In this document: one piece after another, positions 14,881-23,997 of the stretch
Layout: every line of letters begins with the position of its first letter
How positions within the stretch are numbered: position 1 is the first letter of the stretch
Translations under genes and position numbers: made by a program
Assembly (NCBI GenBank): GCA_049977145.1
Contig: JBMFGW010000060.1
Span: 1-24,289 of the forward strand
Length of the DNA stretch: 24,289 nt
Reading direction: 5' to 3'
Source: JAMDCX01 sp049977145
Lineage (GTDB): Bacteria; Planctomycetota; Phycisphaerae; WQYP01
Notes under the pieces: model-generated
What the model was told of the DNA's origin: nothing
Database searches by the model: none
What the model saw: only the letters and a program-made list of their open reading frames with translations

Positions 14881-15694
14881 GCGGCGTCTCCTTGATATTG
14901 CACCCCAGAAGAGCCGCTTTATAACCGGTTTGATCTGCGGGATTAACCAGCGGCCCTTCCATCCCGCCATCAACAAATTGGCGTACCATGGGATTGGTGG
15001 TGGTACGAAATTCATCCGCGGATCCAACGGCAACAAATCTTCCGTCAAATAATAAAGCCATGCGATCGGCGAGCTTGAAGGCGGATGCCATGTCATGGGT
15101 CACGACCACACTGGTGGCATCCATTTTTGTTTTCAGATCCATCATCAGGCGGTCAATGTGCGCGGTGTTCACCGGATCCAGGCCCGCGGTGGGTTCATCA
15201 TAAAATAGGATCTGCGGCTGCATCATCAGCGCCCGGGCCAGGCCGCCGCGTTTTTTCATTCCGCCGGAGAGTTGGGCCGGCATTTTGTCAATATGCTCCC
15301 GCAATCCCACAAGTTGCAGATAGATTTCGACCATGATGTCGATGGTCTGCTCGGCCAGATCGGTGTGCTCGCGTACCGGCAGCGCCAGATTTTCGCGCAG
15401 GGTCATGGAGTCGAATAAAGCTCCGCTCTGAAACAGCATCCCCACGGACTGACGCCACGCATCCAGTTCGCCGCGATCCATATTTGCAAGGGAATTCCCA
15501 TGAATCAAAACCGTCCCCGCATCTATTTTCAGGTGGCCCATGAGCACCCGCAGCAGCGTGGACTTGCCGCAACCGGAAGGTCCCATGATCACCAGCGTCT
15601 CACCGGGCATGATGTCCAGATTCAGATCATGAAAAAGCATCCTCTCACCGAAGCTTTTCCCGACGCCCTTGAGTTGAATCACCGGTTTCGGCAT
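14861..15694 (-). CDS. mlaF: MlaF-type ABC transporter ATPase
   Basis: This 277-residue ATPase powers lipid transport with MlaE. It has the Walker A motif GPSGCGKST (38-46), the signature LSGGM (142-146, followed by KKR), Walker B ILFYDEP with catalytic E167, and the switch histidine VVTHD (H200). The length matches the MlaF/Ttg2A family, with about 20 extra residues at the C-terminus. Its ATG overlaps the mlaE stop by one base (TAATG), and its end overlaps mlaD by 20 nt, so all three are translated from one message in stoichiometric fashion. Confidence 0.93.
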   Translation of the reverse strand: MPKPVIQLKGVGKSFGERMLFHDLNLDIMPGETLVIMGPSGCGKSTLLRVLMGHLKIDAGTVLIHGNSLANMDRGELDAWRQSVGMLFQSGALFDSMTLRENLALPVREHTDLAEQTIDIMVEIYLQLVGLREHIDKMPAQLSGGMKKRGGLARALMMQPQILFYDEPTAGLDPVNTAHIDRLMMDLKTKMDATSVVVTHDMASAFKLADRMALLFDGRFVAVGSADEFRTTTNPMVRQFVDGGMEGPLVNPADQTGYKAALLGCNIKETPHGKKRT

Positions 15695-16464
15695 TACACG
15701 CCCAGATAAAAGAACAACGACGTAAAAATCAGGTCCACCACAATCAACGCGACAATGGTGAAGACCACCGTTTTGCTGGTATTAAGCCCCACACCCTCCG
15801 CCCCGCCCCGAACTTTCAATCCAAGAAAACAGGCGATGGCGCTGATCAGCAGCCCGAACACCGCCGCCTTGACCAGTCCGGTCAAAAAATCCCCCACCTT
15901 CAAAATCGTCAGGGCATGATGGATGTATTGCATGGTTCCAATATGCAGCAGCAGAACCGATGTAACCAGCCCGCCGAACATTGCCGCCAGGTCCCCCACC
16001 GCGGTCAGGCACACCATCATTACAATGCCGGCCAGCACGCGCGGCACGACCAGAAAGCGGATGGGGTCAATGGCCATGGCCTCCATGGCTTCAATTTCCT
16101 CCCCCACCACCATCGTGCCAATTTCCGCCGCTATCGCCGCGCCTCCAAAACCGGTCATGACCACCGCGGAAACCAGCGGCCCCATTTCCCGGAATGTCGC
16201 CAATGCCACGATATCCGCGGTCACCGGCACGATGCCGAACTTGGCCAATTCCGGAGCCACCTGCATGGCCAATATGGCCCCGATACACAACATCACCAGG
16301 CACACAATTGGAATGCTTTCCACACCGATGCGGTTCATCTGCACCCATAAATTATGCCAGGCCAAGGTTCGCCCGCGCCCCGTCCATAAGGCCGGCCTGA
16401 TGGCCCGCAGCGTATCAAGCAGCATGTAAAAAAAATCTCCGAAGAATTCAATGGCCTGACGCAT
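15694..16464 (-). CDS. mlaE: MlaE-type ABC transporter permease
   Basis: The 256-residue membrane protein has the MlaE/Ttg2B pattern: an amphipathic interfacial N-terminal helix and five membrane helices, with the conserved ATFREMGPLVSAVVMTGFGG and AAEIGTMVVGEEIEAMEAM coupling-helix motif and a late FLGLKVRGGAEGVG. It forms the channel that receives lipid from or delivers it to the MCE ring. The start at 16464 is fixed by GGAGG 6 nt upstream; the frame stays open 26 codons further but without a site. It overlaps the STAS gene by 17 nt and joins mlaF through TAATG. Confidence 0.92.
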   Translation of the reverse strand: MRQAIEFFGDFFYMLLDTLRAIRPALWTGRGRTLAWHNLWVQMNRIGVESIPIVCLVMLCIGAILAMQVAPELAKFGIVPVTADIVALATFREMGPLVSAVVMTGFGGAAIAAEIGTMVVGEEIEAMEAMAIDPIRFLVVPRVLAGIVMMVCLTAVGDLAAMFGGLVTSVLLLHIGTMQYIHHALTILKVGDFLTGLVKAAVFGLLISAIACFLGLKVRGGAEGVGLNTSKTVVFTIVALIVVDLIFTSLFFYLGV

Positions 16465-16927
16465 CGGCACCTCCGGTAGCACGACGGACCGAGGTCGCGC
16501 ACGCGGGTACATCACCCTTTGCACAACCGGGCGGGATCGCACAGGAAGAACCGGCTAAAAGTTCCATCGCTTCCTGCACGGGCATATCGTCCACAATCTT
16601 CACCATCTCATCGAGATGCCCGATTTTAATGATCCCGCGAAATTCTTTATTGACGTGCGCAAGATAGAGCTGCGCCCCCGCCGGCAGATGCCGCAGCACC
16701 TCCACCAGCGTGGCCAGGCATGCACCACTGAAACAGCTCAACTGCTCCAACTCAAAAATCATTTTCCGCGGATGATAATGTTCCGCAATCTCCAGCAATT
16801 CCGTCCGCAAAAGCGGCACGAGCGTAAAGTTCATACCGGCCTTTAGCCGATAGAACACTCGCCCGTCACCAAGATCCTCCACGGTTCCCAGCGCGCGTTT
16901 ATGGATCGGCTTGCGTCGGAATATCAT
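16448..16927 (-). CDS. STAS-domain protein (MlaB-like partner)
   Basis: The 159-residue protein has a STAS fold pattern: an N-terminal strand, GMNFTLVPLLRTELLEIAE, then MIFELEQLSCFSGACLATLVEVLRHL (the phosphorylation-site-like loop followed by a helix), and LAHVNKEFRGIIKIGHLDEMVKI. In E. coli, MlaB is a STAS protein that binds and stabilises MlaF, and the position next to mlaE fits that role. The position usually taken by a phosphorylated serine is in CFSG. The tail after about residue 125 is rich in cysteine and probably disordered. It overlaps HEAT-gene translation by ATGA (4 nt) and mlaE by 17 nt. Confidence 0.78.
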   Translation of the reverse strand: MIFRRKPIHKRALGTVEDLGDGRVFYRLKAGMNFTLVPLLRTELLEIAEHYHPRKMIFELEQLSCFSGACLATLVEVLRHLPAGAQLYLAHVNKEFRGIIKIGHLDEMVKIVDDMPVQEAMELLAGSSCAIPPGCAKGDVPACATSVRRATGGADASGH

Positions 16928-17442
16928 GCGGCACTCCGCTGGGATTCCAATGAGACAAATCGATGGCGCGGCCCGCTGTCATGCAGGCATCTTGCCCGCA
17001 TCAGCGGTATGGCGACCGCAGATGGAATTGCGGCGCGACAGAGCGGTAGTGCTCGGTCACACTTGCCGGCCGGCTCCCCAACCCGCCGATTGAAAACCGC
17101 GGCATGCGTACGGGCCGGTTGTTGCGTGGCCAGCCATTTTTTCCAGCGTCTGATGGCAATTTTTCGGCGATGTTCAGAAGCGTAATAGATATATCCGAAT
17201 TCATGCCCGGTAATCTTTCGCAGCGCATAGATGGCATAAAACCGGATGGCCGAATCCTGACTGGATAAGGCCTTGATTAACAGCGGAATTGCCGATTGAT
17301 CATGATGGCGGGCGGCAATTTTCATGGCCGGGATTTTAAGAGCGGGATCATCACTGGCCAGCGCCGGCCGCCCCAACGAAAAAAAGCCGCAACCAGTCAG
17401 CGACAGCAACGCGAGAAGCAGAATTACATATTTGAAAACCAT
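16924..17442 (-). CDS. HEAT-repeat lipoprotein heading the Mla operon
   Basis: From ATG 17442 the protein has 172 residues: a signal peptide (VILLLALLSLTGC) with a lipobox cysteine, then a helical repeat segment (ALKIPAMKIAARHHDQSAIPLLIKALSSQDSAIRFYAIYALRKITG) typical of HEAT/armadillo-like repeats of planctomycetes. The region after about 110 is basic and unstructured, and its cysteine- and arginine-rich composition makes me suspect a lost stop or low constraint. It shares the ATGA overlap with the STAS gene, so it belongs to the lipid-transport operon, perhaps as an envelope scaffold. An earlier in-frame ATG at 17466 gives a longer n-region. Confidence 0.65.
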   Translation of the reverse strand: MVFKYVILLLALLSLTGCGFFSLGRPALASDDPALKIPAMKIAARHHDQSAIPLLIKALSSQDSAIRFYAIYALRKITGHEFGYIYYASEHRRKIAIRRWKKWLATQQPARTHAAVFNRRVGEPAGKCDRALPLCRAAIPSAVAIPLMRARCLHDSGPRHRFVSLESQRSAA

Positions 17443-17488
17443 GATTGCCGCATTCCTGAACAGCACGTTAACGTACTATCATACCTGA

Positions 17489-17494
17489 ATTATA
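17489..17494 (-). promoter_or_regulatory. Candidate -10 box for the Mla operon
   Basis: The minus strand carries a perfect TATAAT about 47 nt before the HEAT-lipoprotein start at 17442. No good -35 hexamer lies at 16-18 nt, so the call rests on the -10 and the position alone. Confidence 0.35.
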
Positions 17495-17661
17495 GCGATA
17501 CTCACCCCTCGCGTTGAGTTAAACGTGGAAAATCTGGATTCGGATGGGCGTTTTTGACACTCAAAGGCCTAAGTCGCGCTGTCACACGAAGCGGCAACTA
17601 AATAGAATGCCGCAACTCCGGCCTTACGTCGGCAACGATCACCAAGGCGAATACGGATTGG

Positions 17662-18903
17662 TTAATTTCCACCCGGCTGATTTGGCCAATAGAACAGCCA
17701 ACCCGCCCAATTATAATTCCATACATTGAGGTAACTATTGGCACCGGTATAGCCGGAAAATAGCGACGGACGACCATTGAGCGGCGGCATGTGGGCCATG
17801 GCCCAGTTATAGTCGGTTAGATTGTTCGAATTCCTGCCCGTTGAGTAATCATAAAACGTCGGATCGCTGATGCCATTGACGTGGCCATCGGCGTACAATA
17901 TGTTCTGGAACGAAGGCTTTTCCGGATTGCTGTAACTGGGATGGTTAATGAGGTACATATTGCCCTGACCACTCATGGGTACACCATTTTGCTCCTGCTG
18001 ATTTCCGCCCCACGCGATGGCATCGGCCGCAAGAATAGACTGCGGCGAATCTTGATCGGTGGTAGCCGGCTCATTGATACGATTGCCCCAAACAGGCGTT
18101 AAAGCACCATTGTATCCGCTGGTTTCAACCATTCCCTGCCCGGCGAACAAGGATCCCGCCGGAAGATCGGTGGTAAGCTGCGCAAAGCTATGCTGCGTGC
18201 GATCCACGGTGCCACCAACATACATATACGTATCGGTGATCCAGAAACCCCAATCGCCGGGCTGATCACCCGCATATAGAGTGCTTTGATAATCAGAACT
18301 TGGGCAGATCATCCACGGTGCCAGACGGACATACATGCTGGGCTTGGGGGCCTTACTCAAACCATTATCCAGCCCCCAAGTGGTCAGATCATAGCCGGTG
18401 TAACCCCAATTACTGGAATTAAGTCCGGAAATATAGGGAATTTCCAAGCCACTGATGGCACTGGCGACCGCCGCGCCAAATCCCGACATGACGTCTACTG
18501 AGCCGGTACCGCCGTACTGCAAAAATGTGGAATAGGGCGTGCCAAAGCGTCGCCAGTCAGCACCATATTGGGCGTTGGTCTCATCGGCGGAATCGTTATT
18601 AAGAATCATCGGGAAGATACATCCATTGACCGGATTTCGGGAAATTCCATATTTGGGATAGGAACTCTGGACGTTGCCATTGCCATAGCCCCAAGCCGCC
18701 GGGAAAAAACCCTGGTGATCTTTTGCAAATAACAGCGACGCCTGACCCCACGTAAGTAAATTTGCGGCACAGGAGGTGCGATTAGCCAATTCCCGCGCCT
18801 TGCGCAACGCCGGCAAAATGATCGCGATGAGCATTAAGATGATCGTTACGGTCACCAAAAGTTCCAGTAAGGTAAACGCACGATGTGATTGCGGCAGCCT
18901 CAT
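17662..18903 (-). CDS. Prepilin-type N-terminal methylation domain protein (planctomycete pseudopilin-like)
   Basis: The 413-residue protein starts with HRAFTLLELLVTVTIILMLI, the type IV prepilin motif (cleavage after A9, before F10 and E14 at the +5 position), processed by a PilD-type peptidase. The mature protein has the single hydrophobic N-terminal helix and a large, aromatic- and glycine-rich globular body ending with a YADGH motif near residue 345, as in the abundant planctomycete family with an H-X9-DG-like tail. These are thought to assemble into secretion-type pseudopili or surface structures. AGGAG 8 nt upstream fits the ATG. It stands alone between the Mla operon and the kinase; the 282 nt upstream carry no gene. 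Confidence 0.9.
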   Translation of the reverse strand: MRLPQSHRAFTLLELLVTVTIILMLIAIILPALRKARELANRTSCAANLLTWGQASLLFAKDHQGFFPAAWGYGNGNVQSSYPKYGISRNPVNGCIFPMILNNDSADETNAQYGADWRRFGTPYSTFLQYGGTGSVDVMSGFGAAVASAISGLEIPYISGLNSSNWGYTGYDLTTWGLDNGLSKAPKPSMYVRLAPWMICPSSDYQSTLYAGDQPGDWGFWITDTYMYVGGTVDRTQHSFAQLTTDLPAGSLFAGQGMVETSGYNGALTPVWGNRINEPATTDQDSPQSILAADAIAWGGNQQEQNGVPMSGQGNMYLINHPSYSNPEKPSFQNILYADGHVNGISDPTFYDYSTGRNSNNLTDYNWAMAHMPPLNGRPSLFSGYTGANSYLNVWNYNWAGWLFYWPNQPGGN

Positions 18904-19185
18904 GCTAATGTCTCCTGGCGGTAACGTGGGCGAATTAGTCTCCCCCGAACCATCGCCGCAAAACGGACACGCTGCCGCAACATTTCCCTTTTTTCCTTCG
19001 GCTCGACTGATAATGGGGCTTCAGACATAACTCCAAAATGGACGTTGCCGGCGGAGTCTCATAAATACATACATCCGCGACTAATTAAAGGGACATAATG
19101 TTAAAGGAATGGCTGACTGCCGGGCTGCTCTTTCCTTCGTAATTTATTGTGTTGTGGTAGTCAGTATGTACGTCGATGAAAGTCT

Positions 19186-20577
19186 TTATCCCACGGCGCG
19201 CACGGCGCAGCGTTCGGTGCCAAGCGGCAGGGCGGCCAATGATTCTACCATGGCTTCCGGCAGCGGCTCGGGTTCACGTCCCGCGGCAATTTCCTCGGCC
19301 GCGCGGTTTAAACCCGCTAAAATATCCCGGGCCGAACAGTATTTTACGTTGTGCTCATCGGGCGGCCGGAGAATTTCATCGGTCAGCCGTTTGAGATGCC
19401 GCGCTTCGAGGCTCTTGGCGTTAAAGTGAATCAAACCCTTGAAATCGGGATTGGAATGCGGTTTGTTGATCTGTACCGCCAGATAAAATAAATCCACCGC
19501 TTTATCCACCTTGTGCAAACCGTGGCGTAAAACATCGGAGGTCACCAGACCGTTCTCGCTCATGTGATACAGCATCCGCTGAATCTGTGAGGTTTTCATC
19601 ATCTCTTCATAAAGCGTATGCAGCAGCGAATTGTCGGAGAAAGTTTCACCCACACGCACGGCGGAGCCAAAGTCAATAAATCCGACGCCCTGTTTTGTGA
19701 TCACAAAGTTATCCAGACGGAGGTCCAGATGGATCACGCCGATTTTTTCATGCAGGGCCGTAAGCAATTCGCAGGACTGCCGCGCGAACTCAAGCTGGGA
19801 AACGCCGGCGCCGCCGTTGCGCAGCCAGTTCATATAAAGCGTGCGCACAAACCCTTTGGAGTCATGTTCCACACCCAGACAGCGCGGCACCCGGTCGCAG
19901 AAGGGCTTGGGCAGATCGCGCTGGAGAATTTTGAGCATCGCCGCTTCCCGCGTGAGGAACACGGGGAATATTTTTTCGGTGAATTTCATGGCGCGGCGCC
20001 GGATGTCATCCAGTGACGCATCCGGAAATTTAGCACGCAGCCGCGACACCACCCGATCCACCGTGGGGACCTGCTTGACGACAACATATTTCTCCTGCTC
20101 CATATCTTTCCGCGCTAAATGCACATGGTAGGTGAAACGCTCCGTGGATTCGCCGGGCTTTAACAATTGGACTTTGCGGGCCACCAGATAGTACACGGGT
20201 TTGCCGCAGCCGGGAATCGACAAACCCAGAATCGGCATACGCGCGCTGCGCGGCGGTCCTTCCAGGATAAAACCTTCCCAGCGGGTAAAACGCTGGGCGA
20301 TTTCCTGGACCAGCAATTCATTGGGCGACACCATAATGGCCCGCCCACCCCAGCGCAGATTGGGGAATACATCCTCCGGGGCCAGTGCGGTCTCGGCCGG
20401 CAAAAACAGGTGATAGGGCAAACCGCGCTGCATGTTTTCCATGTCATGGGCAAGGCTTTCACGGTATTCCATATCGCGCGAAAAAACTTTTTTCTGAATC
20501 AACTGCACCGCTGCGGATTTATCCGCCAGCACGCGAATGCGTTCCAGTGCGGCTTTCCGTTCTGTGATTGAAGCCAT
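19186..20577 (-). CDS. Eukaryote-type protein kinase with long N-terminal extension
   Basis: The 463-residue cytoplasmic protein has a bipartite layout. Residues 1 to about 125 are unassigned (helical start, MENMQRGLPYHLFLP). The kinase part has VVVK with the ATP-lysine K168, an alpha-C glutamate near E211, catalytic HLDLRLDNF (H283, D285, N290) and DFGSA (D302-G304), so it should be active; HLD replaces HRD, as in some atypical families. The C-terminal 140 residues are helical. I cannot name the subfamily or target; a serine/threonine or small-molecule kinase are both possible. ATG 20577 is used; a longer frame opens to 20622 but has no site. It follows the carboxypeptidase gene by 232 nt on the same strand. 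Confidence 0.8.
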   Translation of the reverse strand: MASITERKAALERIRVLADKSAAVQLIQKKVFSRDMEYRESLAHDMENMQRGLPYHLFLPAETALAPEDVFPNLRWGGRAIMVSPNELLVQEIAQRFTRWEGFILEGPPRSARMPILGLSIPGCGKPVYYLVARKVQLLKPGESTERFTYHVHLARKDMEQEKYVVVKQVPTVDRVVSRLRAKFPDASLDDIRRRAMKFTEKIFPVFLTREAAMLKILQRDLPKPFCDRVPRCLGVEHDSKGFVRTLYMNWLRNGGAGVSQLEFARQSCELLTALHEKIGVIHLDLRLDNFVITKQGVGFIDFGSAVRVGETFSDNSLLHTLYEEMMKTSQIQRMLYHMSENGLVTSDVLRHGLHKVDKAVDLFYLAVQINKPHSNPDFKGLIHFNAKSLEARHLKRLTDEILRPPDEHNVKYCSARDILAGLNRAAEEIAAGREPEPLPEAMVESLAALPLGTERCAVRAVG

Positions 20578-20809
20578 TAGTTCACCAACCTTCCAGGGCG
20601 TTGTCCACGCGCCGCGACACATTTTCCACCCCCCGGCCCCATCTCCACCGATAGCCTCATGCGTATGGCGCGGTTATCACTACTTTATCGGAGACCAGCC
20701 CGTTAGCCATGAGTTTTTAAACGGGAATTGTCGTGGCACGTCCGAATATAAGTTGTCGCGTGGTTATCGGAATAAATATATGGAGAAGCAGCACGTTTGT
20801 TGCGGGCAT

Positions 20810-22393
20810 CTATTTTGCCGCCGCGGCAATAAAGGCCCTTACCTGTCGCGCTAATTTTATCCGCATGGGCGCGGGATGGTACACCATGTGCCCACCGCGG
20901 AAAAAGACCTCTTGAATATTCTTCTGGAGCTTGCGGCTCAAATCCAGATGGTCCATGGTGTAAATAGTTCCAAAGAAAGGAGTGGCCAAATCGAAATAGC
21001 CGCTGCAAACCAGCACTTTCATGAACGGGTCCCGGATCATCGCCCGCTGCAGATTATCCGCGACGTCGAGATAGCCCATTGCGCCCGTGCCAAAATGCCA
21101 TGGATAAACATCATCCGATAACGTTTTATAGGGCAAATTATTCCGATACTTCAGGTCTTCCCGCACATATTGGTCAAAGGCGCTGGTGAATGGCGCGATA
21201 AACCGCGACATCGCCGGATCATACGGCGCCGTGCCGGCGGTGGGGTTGGGATTGTACCCTGTTAAGCGCGTGTCCATACGACCAATGACCCGCCGCTGCT
21301 TACGCAGCAGCGCTTGTTCGAACAACCCCGGACCAATGCGTAAATTCGCCAGCAGAATTTCACGTGGTGATAGTCCGGTATAACGGGCCAGCTTGGCGGC
21401 TACCGCGTGGCGCTGTGTGGTGGTGAGATTACTTCCCTGCGCCAAGGCGGAAATGTAATCGGTGATGGCCCAATGCTCAACTTTTTTCAGAGTGCGATGA
21501 AAATGTTTTTCCAAATCCGGCGCCAGCTTGTGGTGATACCAAGCTGCCGCGGTATAGGACGGAAGAAACAGGGGATAAGGTGTATCATTACCGAAACTGG
21601 GCATTAAAATTTGGAAATTCAAGGCGCAGGAAATGAGAATCACGCCATTGAGCGTCATGCCATCATGCTCCGATAGATAATCCGCCAGGCCGCAGGCGCG
21701 GGTGGTGCCATAACTTTCGCCCGCGAGGAATTTGGGCGAACCCCAACGCTGATACATGGTGGTATAAAGACGGATAAAGGTGGCCACGGATGCAATGTCC
21801 TGCCGCACCCCGTAGAAGTCTTTCCCCGGCACGCCCGGCGCCATCCGGCTGAACCCGGTGCCAACCGGATCCACGAAAACAAGATCCGAAGCCTGCAGCC
21901 AGGTTTGGTGATTTGGAACAAGTTTATACGGTGGCGGGGTGACGTTGCCATTGGGCGTCAGCTCCACCCGCATCGGACCGGCACATCCCAGATTCAGCCA
22001 GACCGAGGCCGCTCCCGGTCCCCCATTAAATAAAAATGTGATGGGGCGGCGGTCCCGTTGGACCGCGGCGCTGGTTCCCGGCATCGGGTCTTTGGTATAG
22101 GCAATAAAGAAAATATCAGCCTGCAGTTTTCCATGGCTTTTGATGGGCATGTAGCCGGTGGTTGCCGTGTAATGCAGCACCTTTTTATTAATCGTAATGT
22201 GCCCATGCACCACCGCTATGGCCTTGGGTGCCGCCTTGGGAAGATGCGCGGGCGGTGGAACGGGTTTGGCCGCAGGCTTCACCGGTTTAACTGCCGGACC
22301 AGCTATGGCCAGGCCTGAAACCATGGTCGCCCCAACCAGAAATAATACGCCGCATACCGTTGCCATTCGCATAACATGTAACTCCTGATTCAT
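20810..22393 (-). CDS. Secreted serine carboxypeptidase, peptidase family S10
   Basis: The 527-residue protein removes C-terminal residues from peptides outside the cytoplasm. A signal peptide with a hydrophobic core (about 11-31) leads into a proline-, alanine- and lysine-rich linker (32-60). The catalytic domain has the oxyanion NGGPGAAS (123-130), the nucleophile S227 in GESYG, D468 in GYFDLATPF and H502 in GGHMVYH, so the triad is complete. Two starts are plausible: ATG 22393, with GAGAGG 5 nt upstream, and a second ATG seven codons inside, with AGGAG 9 nt upstream; both keep the signal peptide. It lies 71 nt behind comM. Confidence 0.9.
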   Translation of the reverse strand: MNQELHVMRMATVCGVLFLVGATMVSGLAIAGPAVKPVKPAAKPVPPPAHLPKAAPKAIAVVHGHITINKKVLHYTATTGYMPIKSHGKLQADIFFIAYTKDPMPGTSAAVQRDRRPITFLFNGGPGAASVWLNLGCAGPMRVELTPNGNVTPPPYKLVPNHQTWLQASDLVFVDPVGTGFSRMAPGVPGKDFYGVRQDIASVATFIRLYTTMYQRWGSPKFLAGESYGTTRACGLADYLSEHDGMTLNGVILISCALNFQILMPSFGNDTPYPLFLPSYTAAAWYHHKLAPDLEKHFHRTLKKVEHWAITDYISALAQGSNLTTTQRHAVAAKLARYTGLSPREILLANLRIGPGLFEQALLRKQRRVIGRMDTRLTGYNPNPTAGTAPYDPAMSRFIAPFTSAFDQYVREDLKYRNNLPYKTLSDDVYPWHFGTGAMGYLDVADNLQRAMIRDPFMKVLVCSGYFDLATPFFGTIYTMDHLDLSRKLQKNIQEVFFRGGHMVYHPAPMRIKLARQVRAFIAAAAK

Positions 22394-22464
22394 TAGAACC
22401 TCTCGAAAGTAATACGTTCCCGCTTACCAGACGTGCGGAAAACCCTGGTGTGGGAATGGTAATG

Positions 22465-23997
22465 TTAATACTTGCGATCCAGCAATCGGTAGCCAATGGC
22501 CTCCGTCACATGGGTTGCCGTGATGTTGTCCACACCGTCGAGATCCGCAATGGTGCGCGCCAGGCGGCGAACTTTATCAAAGGCCCGGGCGCTTAAGCCC
22601 AATTCCTCCATCGCCTGTTTCATCAATAACATGCTCGTATCATCCAGCGGACAAAACTCTTTGAGTTGTTGTGTTTTCATATTAGCATTGGTGGTGGTGG
22701 CGTTGGCCCCAAATCTCCGGGCCTGCAAGCTCCGGGCCTGTTCCACCCGGCTCCGCATAACCGCGGAACTCGTGCCGACAATTTTGCTCGTTAAATCACG
22801 ATAGGTCACCGCCGGTACTTCCAGATGAATATCAATACGATCCAGCAGCGGACCGGAAAGTTTGCCCATGTATTTATCCATGGCTTCCAATTCGGTTGAT
22901 TTGGCCTTGCGCCGATCCAGTGTGCCCTTGCCGCTGGCGGTCGGATTCATCGCCGCCACCAGCATAAAGCGCGCCGGAAACGTGACGCTGGCGTGGGCGC
23001 GGGCGATGGTAACGGAACCGGATTCCAAGGGCTGGCGAAGCATCTCCAGCACATGGCGTGAAAATTCCGGCAACTCATCCAGGAACAATACGCCATGATG
23101 CGCCAACGAAACTTCGCCGGGACGGGGAATCGTCCCGCCCCCCACCAGCGCTGGGGCACTGGCGGAATGGTGCGGCATCCGCACGGGCCGAGTGCGCATC
23201 AGGCTGCTGCCCTTGGGTAATAAACCGCAAGCCGAATAAATCCGCGAGGTTTCCAGCGCTTCCTGCCGGGTCAACGGCGGAAGTATGGTTGGCAACCGCT
23301 GACACAACATCGTCTTGCCGGCGCCTGGAGGCCCCAAAAGTAGTACGTTGTGTCGCCCTGCGGCGGCAATGGTCAAGGCCCGCTTGGCCATTTCCTGTCC
23401 ACGTACATCCGCAAAATCCAGCTCATAGGCATCCGGTGGCGCTTGGGTGTCCGTTTCATCCACCTGCTCCGGAGCGAGTTCCAAAAGCCCATTGAGAAAG
23501 CCCACCAGTGTGGCCAGTGAATCAATAGGATATATGTCAATATCCGGAACAACGGCCGCTTCCCGCGCATTGGCCGGCGGTACCAGCAGCCCGGTATATC
23601 CTCCTGCCGCGGCCAGCATGGCCATGGAAAGTGCGCCTTTGATGGGCCGTACCGAACCGTCAAGGGCCAATTCACCGGCCACTAAAAAATTTTTATGCCG
23701 GTCGGAATTAATCGCTTTACCGGCATGAAGAATGCCCAAAGCGATGGGCAATTCCAGAGCACTACCTTCTTTTTTAATATCCGCCGGGGCCAGATTTACC
23801 AGCAATTGCCGATCAGGAAAGGTAAAACCACTGTTGACCATGGCTGTACGAATACGATCCAGTGCCTCCTTGACCGCATTATCCGGCAATCCGACCAGCA
23901 GTGGATCGCCATATTCTTTGGCGGCTATATTGACTTCAACTTCACATTTGATAGCCTCAATACCTTGCAGCACGAAGCTATGCACTTTGGCCAACAT
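22465..23997 (-). CDS. comM: ComM/YifB-type magnesium chelatase-like AAA+ ATPase
   Basis: ComM family ATPases are hexameric helicases that drive branch migration during natural transformation. The 510-residue protein is full length: N-terminal Lon-like S5 domain with LPDNAVKEALDRIRTA, Walker A GPPGAGKT (222-229), Walker B VLFLDEL (303-309), the sensor/insert region, and a C-terminal AAA lid (SARAFDKVRRLARTIADLDG). GGAG 7 nt upstream fixes ATG 23997. The loop after VAAMNP (351-378), which in most family members holds a CxC and CxC-like cysteine cluster, has none here. Whether DNA uptake exists in this organism cannot be judged from this window. Confidence 0.93.
   Translation of the reverse strand: MLAKVHSFVLQGIEAIKCEVEVNIAAKEYGDPLLVGLPDNAVKEALDRIRTAMVNSGFTFPDRQLLVNLAPADIKKEGSALELPIALGILHAGKAINSDRHKNFLVAGELALDGSVRPIKGALSMAMLAAAGGYTGLLVPPANAREAAVVPDIDIYPIDSLATLVGFLNGLLELAPEQVDETDTQAPPDAYELDFADVRGQEMAKRALTIAAAGRHNVLLLGPPGAGKTMLCQRLPTILPPLTRQEALETSRIYSACGLLPKGSSLMRTRPVRMPHHSASAPALVGGGTIPRPGEVSLAHHGVLFLDELPEFSRHVLEMLRQPLESGSVTIARAHASVTFPARFMLVAAMNPTASGKGTLDRRKAKSTELEAMDKYMGKLSGPLLDRIDIHLEVPAVTYRDLTSKIVGTSSAVMRSRVEQARSLQARRFGANATTTNANMKTQQLKEFCPLDDTSMLLMKQAMEELGLSARAFDKVRRLARTIADLDGVDNITATHVTEAIGYRLLDRKY

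Noticed and set aside
15916..16429. Two rightward open frames antisense to mlaE
   Set aside because: Histidine- and proline-rich shadow sequence opposite a clear MlaE permease.
17817..17840. tRNA-like GTTCGAATTCC motif
   Set aside because: It lies inside the prepilin-like gene and no cloverleaf can be folded around it; no tRNA was found anywhere in the window.
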